A stretch of 52,752 nucleotides of DNA from Aquimarina macrocephali JAMB N27 (GTDB taxonomy: Bacteria > Bacteroidota > Bacteroidia > Flavobacteriales > Flavobacteriaceae): positions 1 to 52,752 of the forward strand of contig NZ_JACA01000058.1 in NCBI RefSeq assembly GCF_000520995.1. The letters run 5' to 3'. How positions within the stretch are numbered: the first letter of the stretch is position 1; each line of letters begins with the position of its first letter. The position numbers were made by a program, and so were the translations under genes. The notes under the pieces are model-generated. The model was given only the letters and a program-made list of their open reading frames with translations. It ran no database searches and was not told the origin of the DNA. Positions 9,388 to 17,689 of the stretch are shown here, piece after piece.

Positions 9388-10113
9388 ATGGTAAGAAGAG
9401 ATTTTATTGGTATTAGTGCCCTGGGGATGATCGGAGTTTCATTATCATCATTTTCTATGCTTCAGTCAGAATTCTCTAAAGATGATCTTATGGGAAAAAG
9501 CAATCCATTACTTTTTGGTGATGGATATAAGCTTCGAAAAGATGCTTATGAAGCTTTTCTTAAAATGAAGACTGAAGCACTAAAAAGTGGATTCAAAATA
9601 AAAGTTGTTTCCAGTTATAGAAACTATGCGCACCAGAATCGAATCTGGGAACGTAAATACAAAAAGTTTACAACCGAAGGGTTATCCCCTATTAAAGCAA
9701 TACAAAAGATTATAGAATATTCTACCATTCCTGGTACATCAAGACATCACTGGGGTACAGATTTAGATATTGTAGATGGTAATGCTCCACAACCCAAAGG
9801 ATTGCTTCTTGCCGAGAATTTTGAGGGTGATGGCCCATTTTGTAAGTTTAAAGAGTGGATAGATAAACATGCTAACTCTTTTGGTTTCTATCTTGTATAT
9901 ACAGATAAAGAAAATAGAAAAGGTTTTAAATATGAACCTTGGCACTATTCGTATGCTCCACTTTCTATTCCAATGTTAAAAGCATATCAGAAACTAGATA
10001 TTGCCACAGAGTTAAAAAAAGCAAATTTACTTGGCAGTAACTTTTTCTCAGAAGACTTCATTAAACAATATATTACAGAGAACATATCTGATATTAACCC
10101 AGAATTATTATAG
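9388..10113 (+). CDS. M15 family D-alanyl-D-alanine carboxypeptidase, Tat-like signal
   Basis: This is a VanY/LAS-type zinc peptidase of 241 residues that trims peptidoglycan stem peptides in the periplasm. The family motif SRHHWGTDLD gives Ser118, zinc ligands His120 and Asp127, and EPWH gives catalytic Glu183 and the third zinc ligand His186. I chose the ATG at 9388 because it starts MVRRDFIGISALGMIGVSLS, a twin-arginine-like signal. The frame also opens upstream at 9331, inside the end of clpP, but that would place the signal internally. The 40-base gap after clpP suggests co-transcription. Confidence 0.85.
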   Translation: MVRRDFIGISALGMIGVSLSSFSMLQSEFSKDDLMGKSNPLLFGDGYKLRKDAYEAFLKMKTEALKSGFKIKVVSSYRNYAHQNRIWERKYKKFTTEGLSPIKAIQKIIEYSTIPGTSRHHWGTDLDIVDGNAPQPKGLLLAENFEGDGPFCKFKEWIDKHANSFGFYLVYTDKENRKGFKYEPWHYSYAPLSIPMLKAYQKLDIATELKKANLLGSNFFSEDFIKQYITENISDINPELL

Positions 10114-10312
10114 TAATATAAAATTCTTATTATTTTTATAATTCTCCAGAAAAATGTTCCTTTTAACTCAAAATCACCTTTTTACTATTTCGTCGCATCC
10201 TATGCTATGTGTAAAATTCTTCTTTTTCGGTTAAATCAAAAAAGTCAAGATCAATTCTATATACTAAAATTATACTATTTTAGTTATTTATTAAAATAAA
10301 GACCCCATACTA

Positions 10313-10786
10313 ATGAAAACTTCTTTAATTAAATATTTTTGCGCTTTTATTCTTTTATGTACTGCCTTTTCTTGTTCTAAAGATGATGACAATACCATTA
10401 CAGAAACTCCAAGTGAAATTTCGATTACAGACGAAATACTAAAATTGGTAAATGAATATCGACAAGGTAAAGGACTAGAGGCTTTGGCAAAAAATACAAC
10501 TGCCGAACAACTAGCTGCGGATCATACACGATATATGATTTCTAAAGGTAATATCAACCATGATAATTTTGATGCTAAATTCAAAACTCTACGAGAAAAG
10601 GAAAATGCTACAGGAATGGCAGAAAATGTAGCTAGTTTTTATCCCGATGCCCAAAGTGTTGTAGCTGGATGGATTGACAGTGAAGGACATAGAAAAAATA
10701 TTGAGGGTAACTACACCCACACTGGTATTGCTGCTATAAAAGATGAAAGTGGCAGATACTACTATACACAAATTTTTTACCGCTAA
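10313..10786 (+). CDS. CAP-domain (SCP/PR-1-like) lipoprotein
   Basis: This is a 157-residue lipoprotein. The signal peptide ends in a lipobox TAFSC with the lipidated Cys at about 21, followed by SKDDDN. The CAP domain fills residues about 40-157: ILKLVNEYRQGKGLEALAKN, then AADHTRYMISKGNINHDNF, the motif GMAENVAS, and VVAGWIDSEGHRKNIEGNYTHTGIA, ending YYYTQIFYR. The His and Glu residues of the CAP cavity are present. Bacterial CAP proteins are secreted or surface-attached and their biochemical role is mostly unknown. A terminator hairpin follows at 10856-10908. Confidence 0.9.
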   Translation: MKTSLIKYFCAFILLCTAFSCSKDDDNTITETPSEISITDEILKLVNEYRQGKGLEALAKNTTAEQLAADHTRYMISKGNINHDNFDAKFKTLREKENATGMAENVASFYPDAQSVVAGWIDSEGHRKNIEGNYTHTGIAAIKDESGRYYYTQIFYR

Positions 10787-10855
10787 ACTCTGCAAACTCA
10801 ACTATGCAAGGTTAGCACTAATCTTGTTCTCTAACTAAGAACGGTACCTCTAGTG

Positions 10856-10908
10856 GTTGCTTACTAAAAAGTGTTTTTTGCATTTTATTAGTAAGCAACT
10901 TTTATATT
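10856..10908 (+). terminator. Rho-independent terminator after CAP lipoprotein gene
   Basis: A perfect 12-bp stem is formed by GTTGCTTACTAA (10856-10867) and TTAGTAAGCAAC (10888-10899), followed by TTTTATATT. The 20-base loop is long, but the position between two genes on the same strand fits termination of the CAP-domain gene. Confidence 0.7.
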
Positions 10909-10947
10909 CATTAACTTTAAGCTTTTCGATATCAAAATTAATTTATA

Positions 10948-11718
10948 ATGAGACGTGGCGGCTTAAAAATTAGAATATTAATAGGTTTAGCAATTATAGC
11001 ATTTGCATTTTTTAAAAAATGTAATAATAAAACACTAAATCCCTATACAGATAGAGTACAAAATATTAATATGACAAGTGATCAGGAAATAGCTATAGGA
11101 TTACAAAGTGCTCCCGAAATGGCCCAACAACACGGAGGGTTATACCCTGATCAAAAATTACAAAGCTATATTGATATGATCGGAAACAAATTGGTCAATT
11201 CGAGTATGGCAAAACAAACTCCGTATAAATATGAGTTTCATTTATTAGCCGATCCAAATACTATTAATGCTTTTGCATTACCAGGAGGGCAAATATTTAT
11301 AACCTATGCTTTGTTATCCAAATTAGAAAATGAAGATCAGGTTGCTGGTGTGTTAGGCCATGAAATCGGCCATGTATTAGGGCGACATTCTGCAGAAAGA
11401 ATAGCAGAACACGAATTCTGGAAAACTATATCTACCGGGGCATCAGTTGGTGCAGATGCCGGAGGAATTGTAAATGGTATCGGACAAAATGTTTTATTAA
11501 AAAATGGGCGTGGTGATGAATTAGAAAGTGATAAACTAGGTATTTTATTTATGATCAATTCGGGCTACAATCCTGAAGAAATGATTGGTGTGATGAAAAT
11601 TCTAAAAGCTGCTGCCGGACCTAACCGTACTCCTGAGTTTCAAAGCTCCCACCCTGACCCCGAAAATCGTATAGAAAAAATCAAAGAGGCAATACGAGAA
11701 TATAGTAATGTGCAATAA
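10948..11718 (+). CDS. M48 family zinc metallopeptidase
   Basis: This is a 256-residue membrane-anchored or exported peptidase. A hydrophobic N-terminal segment (about 8-22) follows two arginines. The zinc motif is HEIGH (His138, Glu139, His142) in GVLGHEIGHVLGRHSAER, and the third ligand is Glu193 in DELESDKLG, as in the M48 family (Oma1/BepA/LoiP type). NAFALPGGQIFITYALL (about 107-123) is another family hallmark. Relatives degrade or assist folding of periplasmic and outer-membrane proteins. It converges with the ankyrin gene and shares a terminator-like hairpin. Confidence 0.9.
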   Translation: MRRGGLKIRILIGLAIIAFAFFKKCNNKTLNPYTDRVQNINMTSDQEIAIGLQSAPEMAQQHGGLYPDQKLQSYIDMIGNKLVNSSMAKQTPYKYEFHLLADPNTINAFALPGGQIFITYALLSKLENEDQVAGVLGHEIGHVLGRHSAERIAEHEFWKTISTGASVGADAGGIVNGIGQNVLLKNGRGDELESDKLGILFMINSGYNPEEMIGVMKILKAAAGPNRTPEFQSSHPDPENRIEKIKEAIREYSNVQ

Positions 11719-11720
11719 AA

Positions 11721-11755
11721 AACCATTGCCTGTTTATATCAACAAGCAATGGCTT
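11721..11755. terminator. Bidirectional terminator-like hairpin between convergent genes
   Basis: CCATTGCCTG (11723-11732) can pair with CAAGCAATGG (11743-11752), flanked by A-rich sequence on the left and TTTAAAA on the right. It lies exactly between the stop of the M48 gene and the stop of the convergent ankyrin gene, so it can serve both strands. Confidence 0.65.
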
Positions 11756-11761
11756 TAAAAC

Positions 11762-12142
11762 TTATGACAGTTTCTCTAGAAGAGCTACTGCATCCTTGGC
11801 ATTAGATAACTTTGCAAATTTCATTGCTGTATAGCCTTTACTATCTTTAGTTTTGATATTTGCTCCATTTTTCACAAGCACTTTAATAATATCTGTACGG
11901 TTATATCGCGCAGCATACATAAGTGGTGTCATCCCGTCGGATTTTTGATTAACATCGCTTCCGAGTTCAATCAGTTTTTTTACGGTTTCTAAATCTCCTT
12001 TTACAATTGCCATACAAAACGGACTTGTCTTATATGCTGTAAGATCATAATTATGACTGGCAGTAGTCACATTTGTTTCTGCAGCTATACTTACAGAGGT
12101 AATACACATAACCAATAAGGTTGCTAAAACTGTTTTTTTCAT
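11762..12142 (-). CDS. Exported ankyrin-repeat protein
   Basis: This is a 126-residue protein with a signal peptide (MKKTVLATLLVMCITSVSIAA, cleaved near 21). About three ankyrin repeats follow: PFCMAIVKGDLETVKKLIELGSDVNQKSD, TPLMYAARYNRTDIIKVLVKNGANIKTKD and GYTAMKFAKLSNAKDAVALLEKL. Ankyrin repeats mediate protein-protein contacts, here in the periplasm or outside. It has a close paralogue directly upstream at 12356-12739 with the same size and repeat layout, which points to tandem duplication. The partner is unknown. Confidence 0.88.
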   Translation of the reverse strand: MKKTVLATLLVMCITSVSIAAETNVTTASHNYDLTAYKTSPFCMAIVKGDLETVKKLIELGSDVNQKSDGMTPLMYAARYNRTDIIKVLVKNGANIKTKDSKGYTAMKFAKLSNAKDAVALLEKLS

Positions 12143-12290
12143 GATGAAATTGATTTTAAGTTATTTGATTGACTTATATACAGTACGACCTTAGAATCGG
12201 TATCATGTTACACCTACTTTTGCCAAATAACAGGATTTTAACTTTCTCATAACAAAATATTCTGATAAAGCTGATACATTTTTATGCAAT

Positions 12291-12326
12291 AAACCCGCCT
12301 ACCATTATAAAATGATAGACGGGTTT
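12291..12326 (-). terminator. Terminator downstream of upstream ankyrin gene
   Basis: On the minus strand AAACCCGTCTATCAT pairs with ATGGTAGGCGGGTTT through Watson-Crick and G-U pairs. On the plus strand two of these pairs would be mismatches, so the hairpin acts on the minus strand. It lies 30 bases beyond the stop of the ankyrin gene at 12356. The U-tract is weak. Confidence 0.7.
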
Positions 12327-12355
12327 ATACAGGTTTTAAAACTAATTCTGAGTAA

Positions 12356-12739
12356 TTACTTTTTCTTAAGCTCTGAGATCAAAGTCATAGCTTCTTTGGC
12401 TCCTGAAATTTCTGCATATTTCATTGCAGTATAGCCTTTCGTATTTTTAAGATTGATTTTTGCACCGTTAGCAACCAAAAGTTTAATGATTTCTAATCTA
12501 TTATAACGAGCTGCATACATAAGAGGTGTCATACCCTCTGAAAATTTATTTACTTCACTTCCTAGTTCAACCATTTTTTTCACCATTTCATAGTCGCCTT
12601 TAGCGATTGAAATACAAAAAGGAGAAACATTAATAATTTCTGTTTTTACAACCTTGTATGATTTAAGGTTTTTCACGGGATCGTTTGCTAAAACTAGACC
12701 AACCGTCATACACATTACTAAAATTGATAGCTTTTTCAT
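12356..12739 (-). CDS. Exported ankyrin-repeat protein (paralogue)
   Basis: This is a 127-residue protein with a signal peptide (MKKLSILVMCMTVGLVLA) and three ankyrin repeats: PFCISIAKGDYEMVKKMVELGSEV, TPLMYAARYNRLEIIKLLVANGAKI and GYTAMKYAEISGAKEAMTLI. It is closely similar to the next gene downstream (11762-12142), including TPLMYAARYNR and GYTAMK, so one arose from the other. A terminator between the two suggests that they can be separately transcribed. Function is unknown beyond a likely periplasmic binding role. Confidence 0.88.
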   Translation of the reverse strand: MKKLSILVMCMTVGLVLANDPVKNLKSYKVVKTEIINVSPFCISIAKGDYEMVKKMVELGSEVNKFSEGMTPLMYAARYNRLEIIKLLVANGAKINLKNTKGYTAMKYAEISGAKEAMTLISELKKK

Positions 12740-13051
12740 TTTTTATTTTTATAGGTTCATTATTGATTTGTGCTATGTCAAAAATTTGACGCCGCAAATG
12801 AATTACATTATTCTTATAAAAAATAGTGTAATTTTAAGAATAACTTACTTTTAACCTTCCCTACACAAATTCGTTAATAATTTCACAAAAACGACACGTC
12901 AGATAATATTACAAAAAGGTATAAATCACATAGGAATAACATAAGCTTTTTGTATGCTTGTAAGTGAAGTTGTAACTTTGTTTCTTATTTCATTTTTTTG
13001 AGATTTAAGTTCAAAAAATAACCAACCAAAAACCTTAATTAAGAATACATT
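12740..13051 (+). promoter_or_regulatory. Intergenic region with gpmI promoter
   Basis: This 312-bp divergent gap holds a well-formed Bacteroidota sigma-A-type promoter facing gpmI: TTTTTG at 12947-12952 and TAACTTTG at 12973-12980, separated by 20 bases, which matches the TTG-N19/20-TAnnTTTG pattern. The leader to the ATG at 13052 is about 65 bases. I see no other element here. Confidence 0.65.
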
Positions 13052-14569
13052 ATGAACAAAAAAGTAATCCTGATGATCCTGGATGGATGGGGAACATCAC
13101 CTGACCCTAAAGTATCCGCCATCGATCATGCAAACACTTCGTATATCGATAGTTTATACACTCACTACCCTAATGCTTCTTTACGTACAGATGGACTTCA
13201 TGTAGGTTTACCAGATGGACAAATGGGAAATAGTGAGGTTGGTCATATGAACCTTGGGGCTGGCAGAATTGTATATCAGGATTTGGCCAAAATCAATATG
13301 GCAGTCAAAAACAACACTTTAAAAGACGAATCTGTTCTTCTAGATGCTTTTCGTTATGCCAAAGAAAAAAACAAAAATGTTCATTTACTTGGTCTGGTAA
13401 GCGACGGTGGGGTTCACTCTCATATCAATCATATTAAAGGATTACTTGATGCAGCTCATTCTTACGAATTAAAAAATGTTTTCCTTCATGCATTTACCGA
13501 TGGTCGTGATGTAGATCCTAAATCTGGCAAAACTCACATTAAAAACATCCAGGATTACATGTCCAAAACCACAGGCAAATTAGCTTCTATCATAGGGAGG
13601 TACTATGCCATGGATAGAGACAAAAGATGGGAACGTGTTAAATTAGCATATGACCTATTGGTTAATGGAGTTGGAGAAACCAGCACTGATGCCTTAAATA
13701 GCATTCAAAATAGTTATGATAATGACATTACAGATGAATTTATCAAACCAATTATACTTCAAGAAAATGGAGCTTCGGTAGCCACAATAAATAATGACGA
13801 TGTTGTGATTTTCTTTAATTTCAGAACAGACCGAGGCAGAGAGTTAACCGAAATGCTTTCTCAAAAAGATATGCACGAGTATAATACACATAAGCTTTCT
13901 TTACATTATGTTACAATGACAAATTATGATGAAAACTTTAAAGGCATTAATGTTATTTATAATAAAGATAATATTACCGAAACTCTTGGCGAAATCATTT
14001 CTAAAGCTGGTAAAACTCAAATTCGAATTGCAGAAACAGAAAAATATCCACACGTCACCTTCTTTTTTTCTGGAGGACAAGAACAACCTTTTGATGGAGA
14101 ATCCAGAATATTAAGAAATTCTCCAAAGGTAGCAACTTATGATCTTAAACCCGAAATGAGTGCTTATGAGTTAAGAGATGCCCTTGTACCAGAACTACAA
14201 AAAGGGGATGTTGATTTTGTATGTTTAAACTTTGCAAATGGTGATATGGTAGGACATACAGGAGTGATGGAAGCTGCTATTAAAGCTTGTGAAGCCGTGG
14301 ACCAATGTGTAAAAGATGTAGTAATCGCCGGACTAGAAAACCAATATTCTATTATTATGATTGCAGATCATGGTAATTGCGAAACTATGATCAATCCAGA
14401 TGGCACACCACATACAGCTCATACGACTAATCCTGTTCCTTTTATTTTAATAGATAATGATCAGATAAAAGTAAAAGATGGAGTTTTGGGAGATATTGCT
14501 CCTACAATTCTTGAGCTTATGGGGATAGAAAAACCTAAAGCTATGACACAAGATTCATTACTAAAATAA
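13052..14569 (+). CDS. gpmI: 2,3-bisphosphoglycerate-independent phosphoglycerate mutase
   Basis: This is a 505-residue cytoplasmic enzyme that converts 3- and 2-phosphoglycerate in glycolysis and gluconeogenesis using two Mn2+ ions. It has the alkaline-phosphatase-superfamily hallmarks: VILMILDGWG with Asp11, the phosphorylated Ser61 in MGNSEVGHMNLGAGR, the substrate loop FTDGRDVDP, FFNFRTDRGRE, and the metal-binding MIADHGNCETM and THT near the C-terminus. Length is normal for the family. It has its own promoter and a strong terminator, so it is probably monocistronic. Confidence 0.97.
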   Translation: MNKKVILMILDGWGTSPDPKVSAIDHANTSYIDSLYTHYPNASLRTDGLHVGLPDGQMGNSEVGHMNLGAGRIVYQDLAKINMAVKNNTLKDESVLLDAFRYAKEKNKNVHLLGLVSDGGVHSHINHIKGLLDAAHSYELKNVFLHAFTDGRDVDPKSGKTHIKNIQDYMSKTTGKLASIIGRYYAMDRDKRWERVKLAYDLLVNGVGETSTDALNSIQNSYDNDITDEFIKPIILQENGASVATINNDDVVIFFNFRTDRGRELTEMLSQKDMHEYNTHKLSLHYVTMTNYDENFKGINVIYNKDNITETLGEIISKAGKTQIRIAETEKYPHVTFFFSGGQEQPFDGESRILRNSPKVATYDLKPEMSAYELRDALVPELQKGDVDFVCLNFANGDMVGHTGVMEAAIKACEAVDQCVKDVVIAGLENQYSIIMIADHGNCETMINPDGTPHTAHTTNPVPFILIDNDQIKVKDGVLGDIAPTILELMGIEKPKAMTQDSLLK

Positions 14570-14630
14570 CTATAATTAAGATACTTTCTATATTATCTTA
14601 AAGCTATTCTTAATAAGAATATAGTAAACA

Positions 14631-14675
14631 AAAAACACTCTTTATCATAGTTGTATAAAGAGTGTTTTTATTTTT
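14631..14675 (+). terminator. Rho-independent terminator after gpmI
   Basis: A perfect 15-bp stem pairs AAAAACACTCTTTAT (14631-14645) with ATAAAGAGTGTTTTT (14655-14669), with a 9-base loop and T-rich sequence after it. It lies about 60 bases after the gpmI stop. Confidence 0.9.
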
Positions 14676-14803
14676 CAAAATTCTTTTGTTACCTTAACCT
14701 AGATTATACTCCTTTATGTAAGTAAAAAAAAGTATAATTAATACGCAGCGAAACCCGATATTCTTGGTTATACATTATATGAGTTAAGCACTAACCCTTA
14801 TTC

Positions 14804-15370
14804 ATGAATATAAAAGAACAAGACAGACTAGTAAAAGCCTGCAAAAAGGGTAATCGGGATGCCATGGAAAAAATATACAACATTTTTGCACCGCGAATGA
14901 TAGCGGTGGGTCTTCGCTATTGTACAAATCAATCTGATGCAGAAGACATTGTACAAGATGCTTTTATTAAAGTATTTAAAGCCATTCAAAAATATCGTCA
15001 TAAAGGAACATTGGGGAGTTGGATTGAAAGAATTGTTGTGAATTGTGCCATTGATCATTGGCATAAAATGAAAAAAACGATTCATGTCGATCATGAAGAT
15101 TTCATTAATAAAAATGAGATACAGGAACTAGAAGAGCCCGAAAAAGAGTATCTATCTAAAGAAATATCAATAGAGAAACTAAGAATCTTGATTAGTGATT
15201 TACCAGAACAGTATCGCTATGTTCTGAATCTTTATGCCATAGAAGGATATTCTCATAAAGAAATAGGAGAAATGCTTAACATTAAAGAGAGCACATCAAG
15301 ATCTAACTATACCAGAGCAAGAAAGAAGCTATTAGAGAGTATGAGAAATAATGGAGTTGTAAAGTTTTAA
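14804..15370 (+). CDS. RNA polymerase ECF-type sigma-70 factor
   Basis: This is a 188-residue extracytoplasmic-function sigma factor. Region 2 spans about residues 20-95 with QSDAEDIVQDAFIKVFKAI (core binding and -10 recognition) and GSWIERIVVNCAIDHWHK. Region 4 spans about 125-180 with LPEQYRYVLNLYAIEGYSHKEIG and the helix-turn-helix EMLNIKESTSRSNYTRARKKL. A 25-base gap leads to the FecR-like anti-sigma gene, so the two form a typical sigma/anti-sigma operon. Targets are not visible; no TonB-dependent receptor gene follows, unlike the usual SusC/FecA arrangement. Confidence 0.93.
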   Translation: MNIKEQDRLVKACKKGNRDAMEKIYNIFAPRMIAVGLRYCTNQSDAEDIVQDAFIKVFKAIQKYRHKGTLGSWIERIVVNCAIDHWHKMKKTIHVDHEDFINKNEIQELEEPEKEYLSKEISIEKLRILISDLPEQYRYVLNLYAIEGYSHKEIGEMLNIKESTSRSNYTRARKKLLESMRNNGVVKF

Positions 15371-15395
15371 CGTTTAAAACCTAAATGAGTAACAA

Positions 15396-16490
15396 ATGAA
15401 AGATGACAAAGACCTTTTAAAACCGCTTTTACGAGCAAAGTTTAAAAGTGATTCGGTTATACCATCGAAGGACAGGTTTGATGACATATACAATGCAGTA
15501 CAGAAGCAAAAGGTTAAACGCAATTATATACCTTGGCATGAAATTACTGTAATTGCGATATTGCTTTGCGCTGTATTCATCTTGTATTATGTAATGAATG
15601 ATACGACTTCAGAAAAAACAGACATCACTCCGTCACATAAAGAAAATATTAACTCTATCGAACCAAAAAATGAGCAAACTACAATCCAAACAGAAGAGCA
15701 ACCAAAAATTATTGAAGTCAAGCCTATAGAATCCAATACAGATTCTAAATCTGTAAAAACAGCCAAAACAGAAACTTTTTCTATCGACTCTACTATTTTA
15801 GAACCAGACGAAGAAAGTAAAGAAAAAGGTTTTATTGGAGTATCCTATATCGCTTCAGAAAAATATGCTTCAACAAAAAACACTAAGTATATTAAACTTC
15901 CTGATTCGAGTATGATGGTAATGAGGAAAAATAGTAAAGTTAACTTTAATACTTCGATACAAAGTTATCGAAGAGTTGATCTTGTTGGCACTATATTCTT
16001 TTCAATACAGAAAAATGAATCAAAACCATTCGTTATACACGGAAAATATTGTAATGTTCAAGTTAGTGGTAATTCTTTTGCAATATCTACAGAAAAAGAT
16101 GCTGATTATATCACACTTATTAAAGGTTCTGCAGAAATAATTAATCGTAAAACTGGTAAAAAACAAAAAGTAGTTTCGGGACAAAGTTTTAGTATCAATA
16201 ATCAGGAAATTATTCTCCTTAAAAGAGCTCCTAATCAATTTGCCTGGAAAACTGGTGTTCTACATTATAAAAATGTTAGTGTGAGTCAAATTATCCATGA
16301 TTTAGGAGAAAACTTTGATGCCAAAATTAGACTAAAACGAAGTCCTTTACTTGATTGCAAATACACTGGATCTTTTAGCAATGCAACTACCGAAGAAGTC
16401 CTTGGTGAATTGGCTAAGAAGTTGAATATAAAAATAGAAAAGGAAGGCGAGATTTTTATAATTATTGGAGAAGGTAATTGCGCAGATTAA
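15396..16490 (+). CDS. FecR-type anti-sigma factor with DUF4974
   Basis: This is a 364-residue inner-membrane protein. The cytoplasmic N-terminus (about 1-45) would hold the sigma factor. One membrane segment is at about 49-67 (ITVIAILLCAVFILYYV). The periplasmic part has a low-complexity linker (about 70-150), a FecR domain (about 165-270; KYIKLPDSSMMVMRKNSKVNF, then FFSIQKNESKPFVIHGKYCNVQVSGNSF) and a C-terminal DUF4974 domain (about 285-360; LHYKNVSVSQIIHDLGENF and IKIEKEGEIFIIIG). The FecR domain normally senses a TonB-dependent transducer. It follows the sigma gene by 25 bases. Confidence 0.88.
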   Translation: MKDDKDLLKPLLRAKFKSDSVIPSKDRFDDIYNAVQKQKVKRNYIPWHEITVIAILLCAVFILYYVMNDTTSEKTDITPSHKENINSIEPKNEQTTIQTEEQPKIIEVKPIESNTDSKSVKTAKTETFSIDSTILEPDEESKEKGFIGVSYIASEKYASTKNTKYIKLPDSSMMVMRKNSKVNFNTSIQSYRRVDLVGTIFFSIQKNESKPFVIHGKYCNVQVSGNSFAISTEKDADYITLIKGSAEIINRKTGKKQKVVSGQSFSINNQEIILLKRAPNQFAWKTGVLHYKNVSVSQIIHDLGENFDAKIRLKRSPLLDCKYTGSFSNATTEEVLGELAKKLNIKIEKEGEIFIIIGEGNCAD

Positions 16491-16568
16491 AAATACCTTC
16501 TTTGTAAACTCTAAAAAGATATTTAAACACATTTGATTCTTTTAATACTTCTTACTATAAATACAACT

Positions 16569-16755
16569 CGTTGTGCATTTAGAAATTAATAGTATAAAAA
16601 AGCGTCAATTCGAGTGGTTTTTCGAAATAGAATGAAGAAAAATTGTATTGAGAATAGCTTTTTTAATTCAAAATTCTATTCTCGATACACTTCTTCTTTT
16701 GGTCGAAGCACTCGAATTGACGAATTTTGAATTAAAAAACCTTAAATGCACAACG
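16569..16755. repeat. 187-bp multi-stem palindromic element
   Basis: Nested inverted repeats are centred near 16665. The outer arms CGTTGTGCATTTA (16569-16581) and TAAATGCACAACG (16743-16755) are perfect, as are the middle arms CGTCAATTCGAGTG (16603-16616) and CACTCGAATTGACG (16709-16722). The inner arms are GAGAATAG (16650-16657) and CTATTCTC (16675-16682). A competing pair, the segment at 16658-16676 with 16722-16740, would give an alternative fold. It lies between convergent genes. It looks like a dispersed palindromic element (REP/BIME- or MITE-like) rather than a simple terminator, but family membership cannot be tested here. Confidence 0.7.
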
Positions 16756-16780
16756 GGTTATAAATGCATTATTTATATAT

Positions 16781-16822
16781 TAAAAAACCGATCTATAAAG
16801 TGTTTTATAGACCGGTTTTTTA
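16781..16822. terminator. Bidirectional terminator between convergent genes
   Basis: AAAAAACCGATCTATAAA pairs with TTTATAGACCGGTTTTTT around a 4-base loop with one mismatch, with T-tracts on both strands. It lies 16 bases beyond the stop of the lipoprotein gene and downstream of the anti-sigma gene, so it can terminate both. Confidence 0.88.
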
Positions 16823-16837
16823 ATTTGATATATTGTT

Positions 16838-17689
16838 CTATAAATCAAAAGTTATCGTTCCCTCTATTGAAGTAAGTACAACCTCACGATCACAGGTTCC
16901 ATCACCAAAATCAATATTAAAATTAACTCCAAAATTACTAGAATAATCTTGCGCTCCTTGCACAGGGTATTTAAGAAAACTTAACCCTTCAAAACATGCT
17001 GCCTTATATACTATTGGAGATCCATCAACAGATTTTGATTTTATAAAGAAAGGTTCTTTTAAATTTTCTAATGAAGAAGATTCTTTCAAGGTAATAACCT
17101 CCTGCTCTGTAAAACGGTTTTCAAAAGAAAAATTTCTATTCGTAGTATAATGATATGTTTTTCCATCGGGAGCTGTAATAACTCCATCTATTTCTACATC
17201 AAATACAGGAACATCATTGGTGCTTTGTTCTTCATTTTTTTGAGCTACTTTATACCCGTCAAAAATATACCCTCGATCATATTGTACATTTTTAAACACT
17301 GCAGAATCCTTAAATTTAGATGGTAAATCTTCGGCTACATAGTATTCTAGGCTACCTGTCCAATCATCAAATTGACATTGATCTCCTGCATCATTCAAAA
17401 TCATTTTACTATAATGATCATATCCAGAAAAACCCGGGATAGGTTTTTCCTGATAAGGGATTAATAATTCAATAGAGAAACAAGTCCCTTTGCTGTTTTT
17501 GGATGATTTTTTAAGATCTAAAGAAGCTTGTTCTGAGATTTTTCCAAAATCATCCATAGCGAAGTTTACCGTTTTACTCAATTCAAATGTTTCTTTATTA
17601 TTTTGTTCAGAAACATTATCATCAACATCATTTTTAGTACAACTCACTACTAGGCCAAAAATCAGGGCACAAATCAATAGTTTTTTCAT
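16838..17689 (-). CDS. Hypothetical lipoprotein
   Basis: This is a 283-residue lipoprotein. The signal peptide MKKLLICALIFGLVVSC ends in a lipobox with Cys17, followed by TKNDVDDN. The mature part is beta-rich with several Cys residues. YHYTTNRNFSFENRFTEQEVITL and the C-terminal VNFNIDFGDGTCDREVVLTSIEGTITF suggest a repeated all-beta fold; DFGDGTCDREV followed by a final strand is typical of Bacteroidota lipoproteins that measure out as hypothetical. I do not recognise a named family. It stands alone between a shared terminator and a 304-bp gap. Confidence 0.82.
   Translation of the reverse strand: MKKLLICALIFGLVVSCTKNDVDDNVSEQNNKETFELSKTVNFAMDDFGKISEQASLDLKKSSKNSKGTCFSIELLIPYQEKPIPGFSGYDHYSKMILNDAGDQCQFDDWTGSLEYYVAEDLPSKFKDSAVFKNVQYDRGYIFDGYKVAQKNEEQSTNDVPVFDVEIDGVITAPDGKTYHYTTNRNFSFENRFTEQEVITLKESSSLENLKEPFFIKSKSVDGSPIVYKAACFEGLSFLKYPVQGAQDYSSNFGVNFNIDFGDGTCDREVVLTSIEGTITFDL

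Noticed and set aside
16569..16755. Integron attC-like site in the palindrome (outer arms CGTTGTGC/GCACAACG)
   Set aside because: The outer sequences do not match the RYYYAAC/GTTRRRY core sites, no integrase or cassette genes are near, and the symmetry is that of a simple palindrome.
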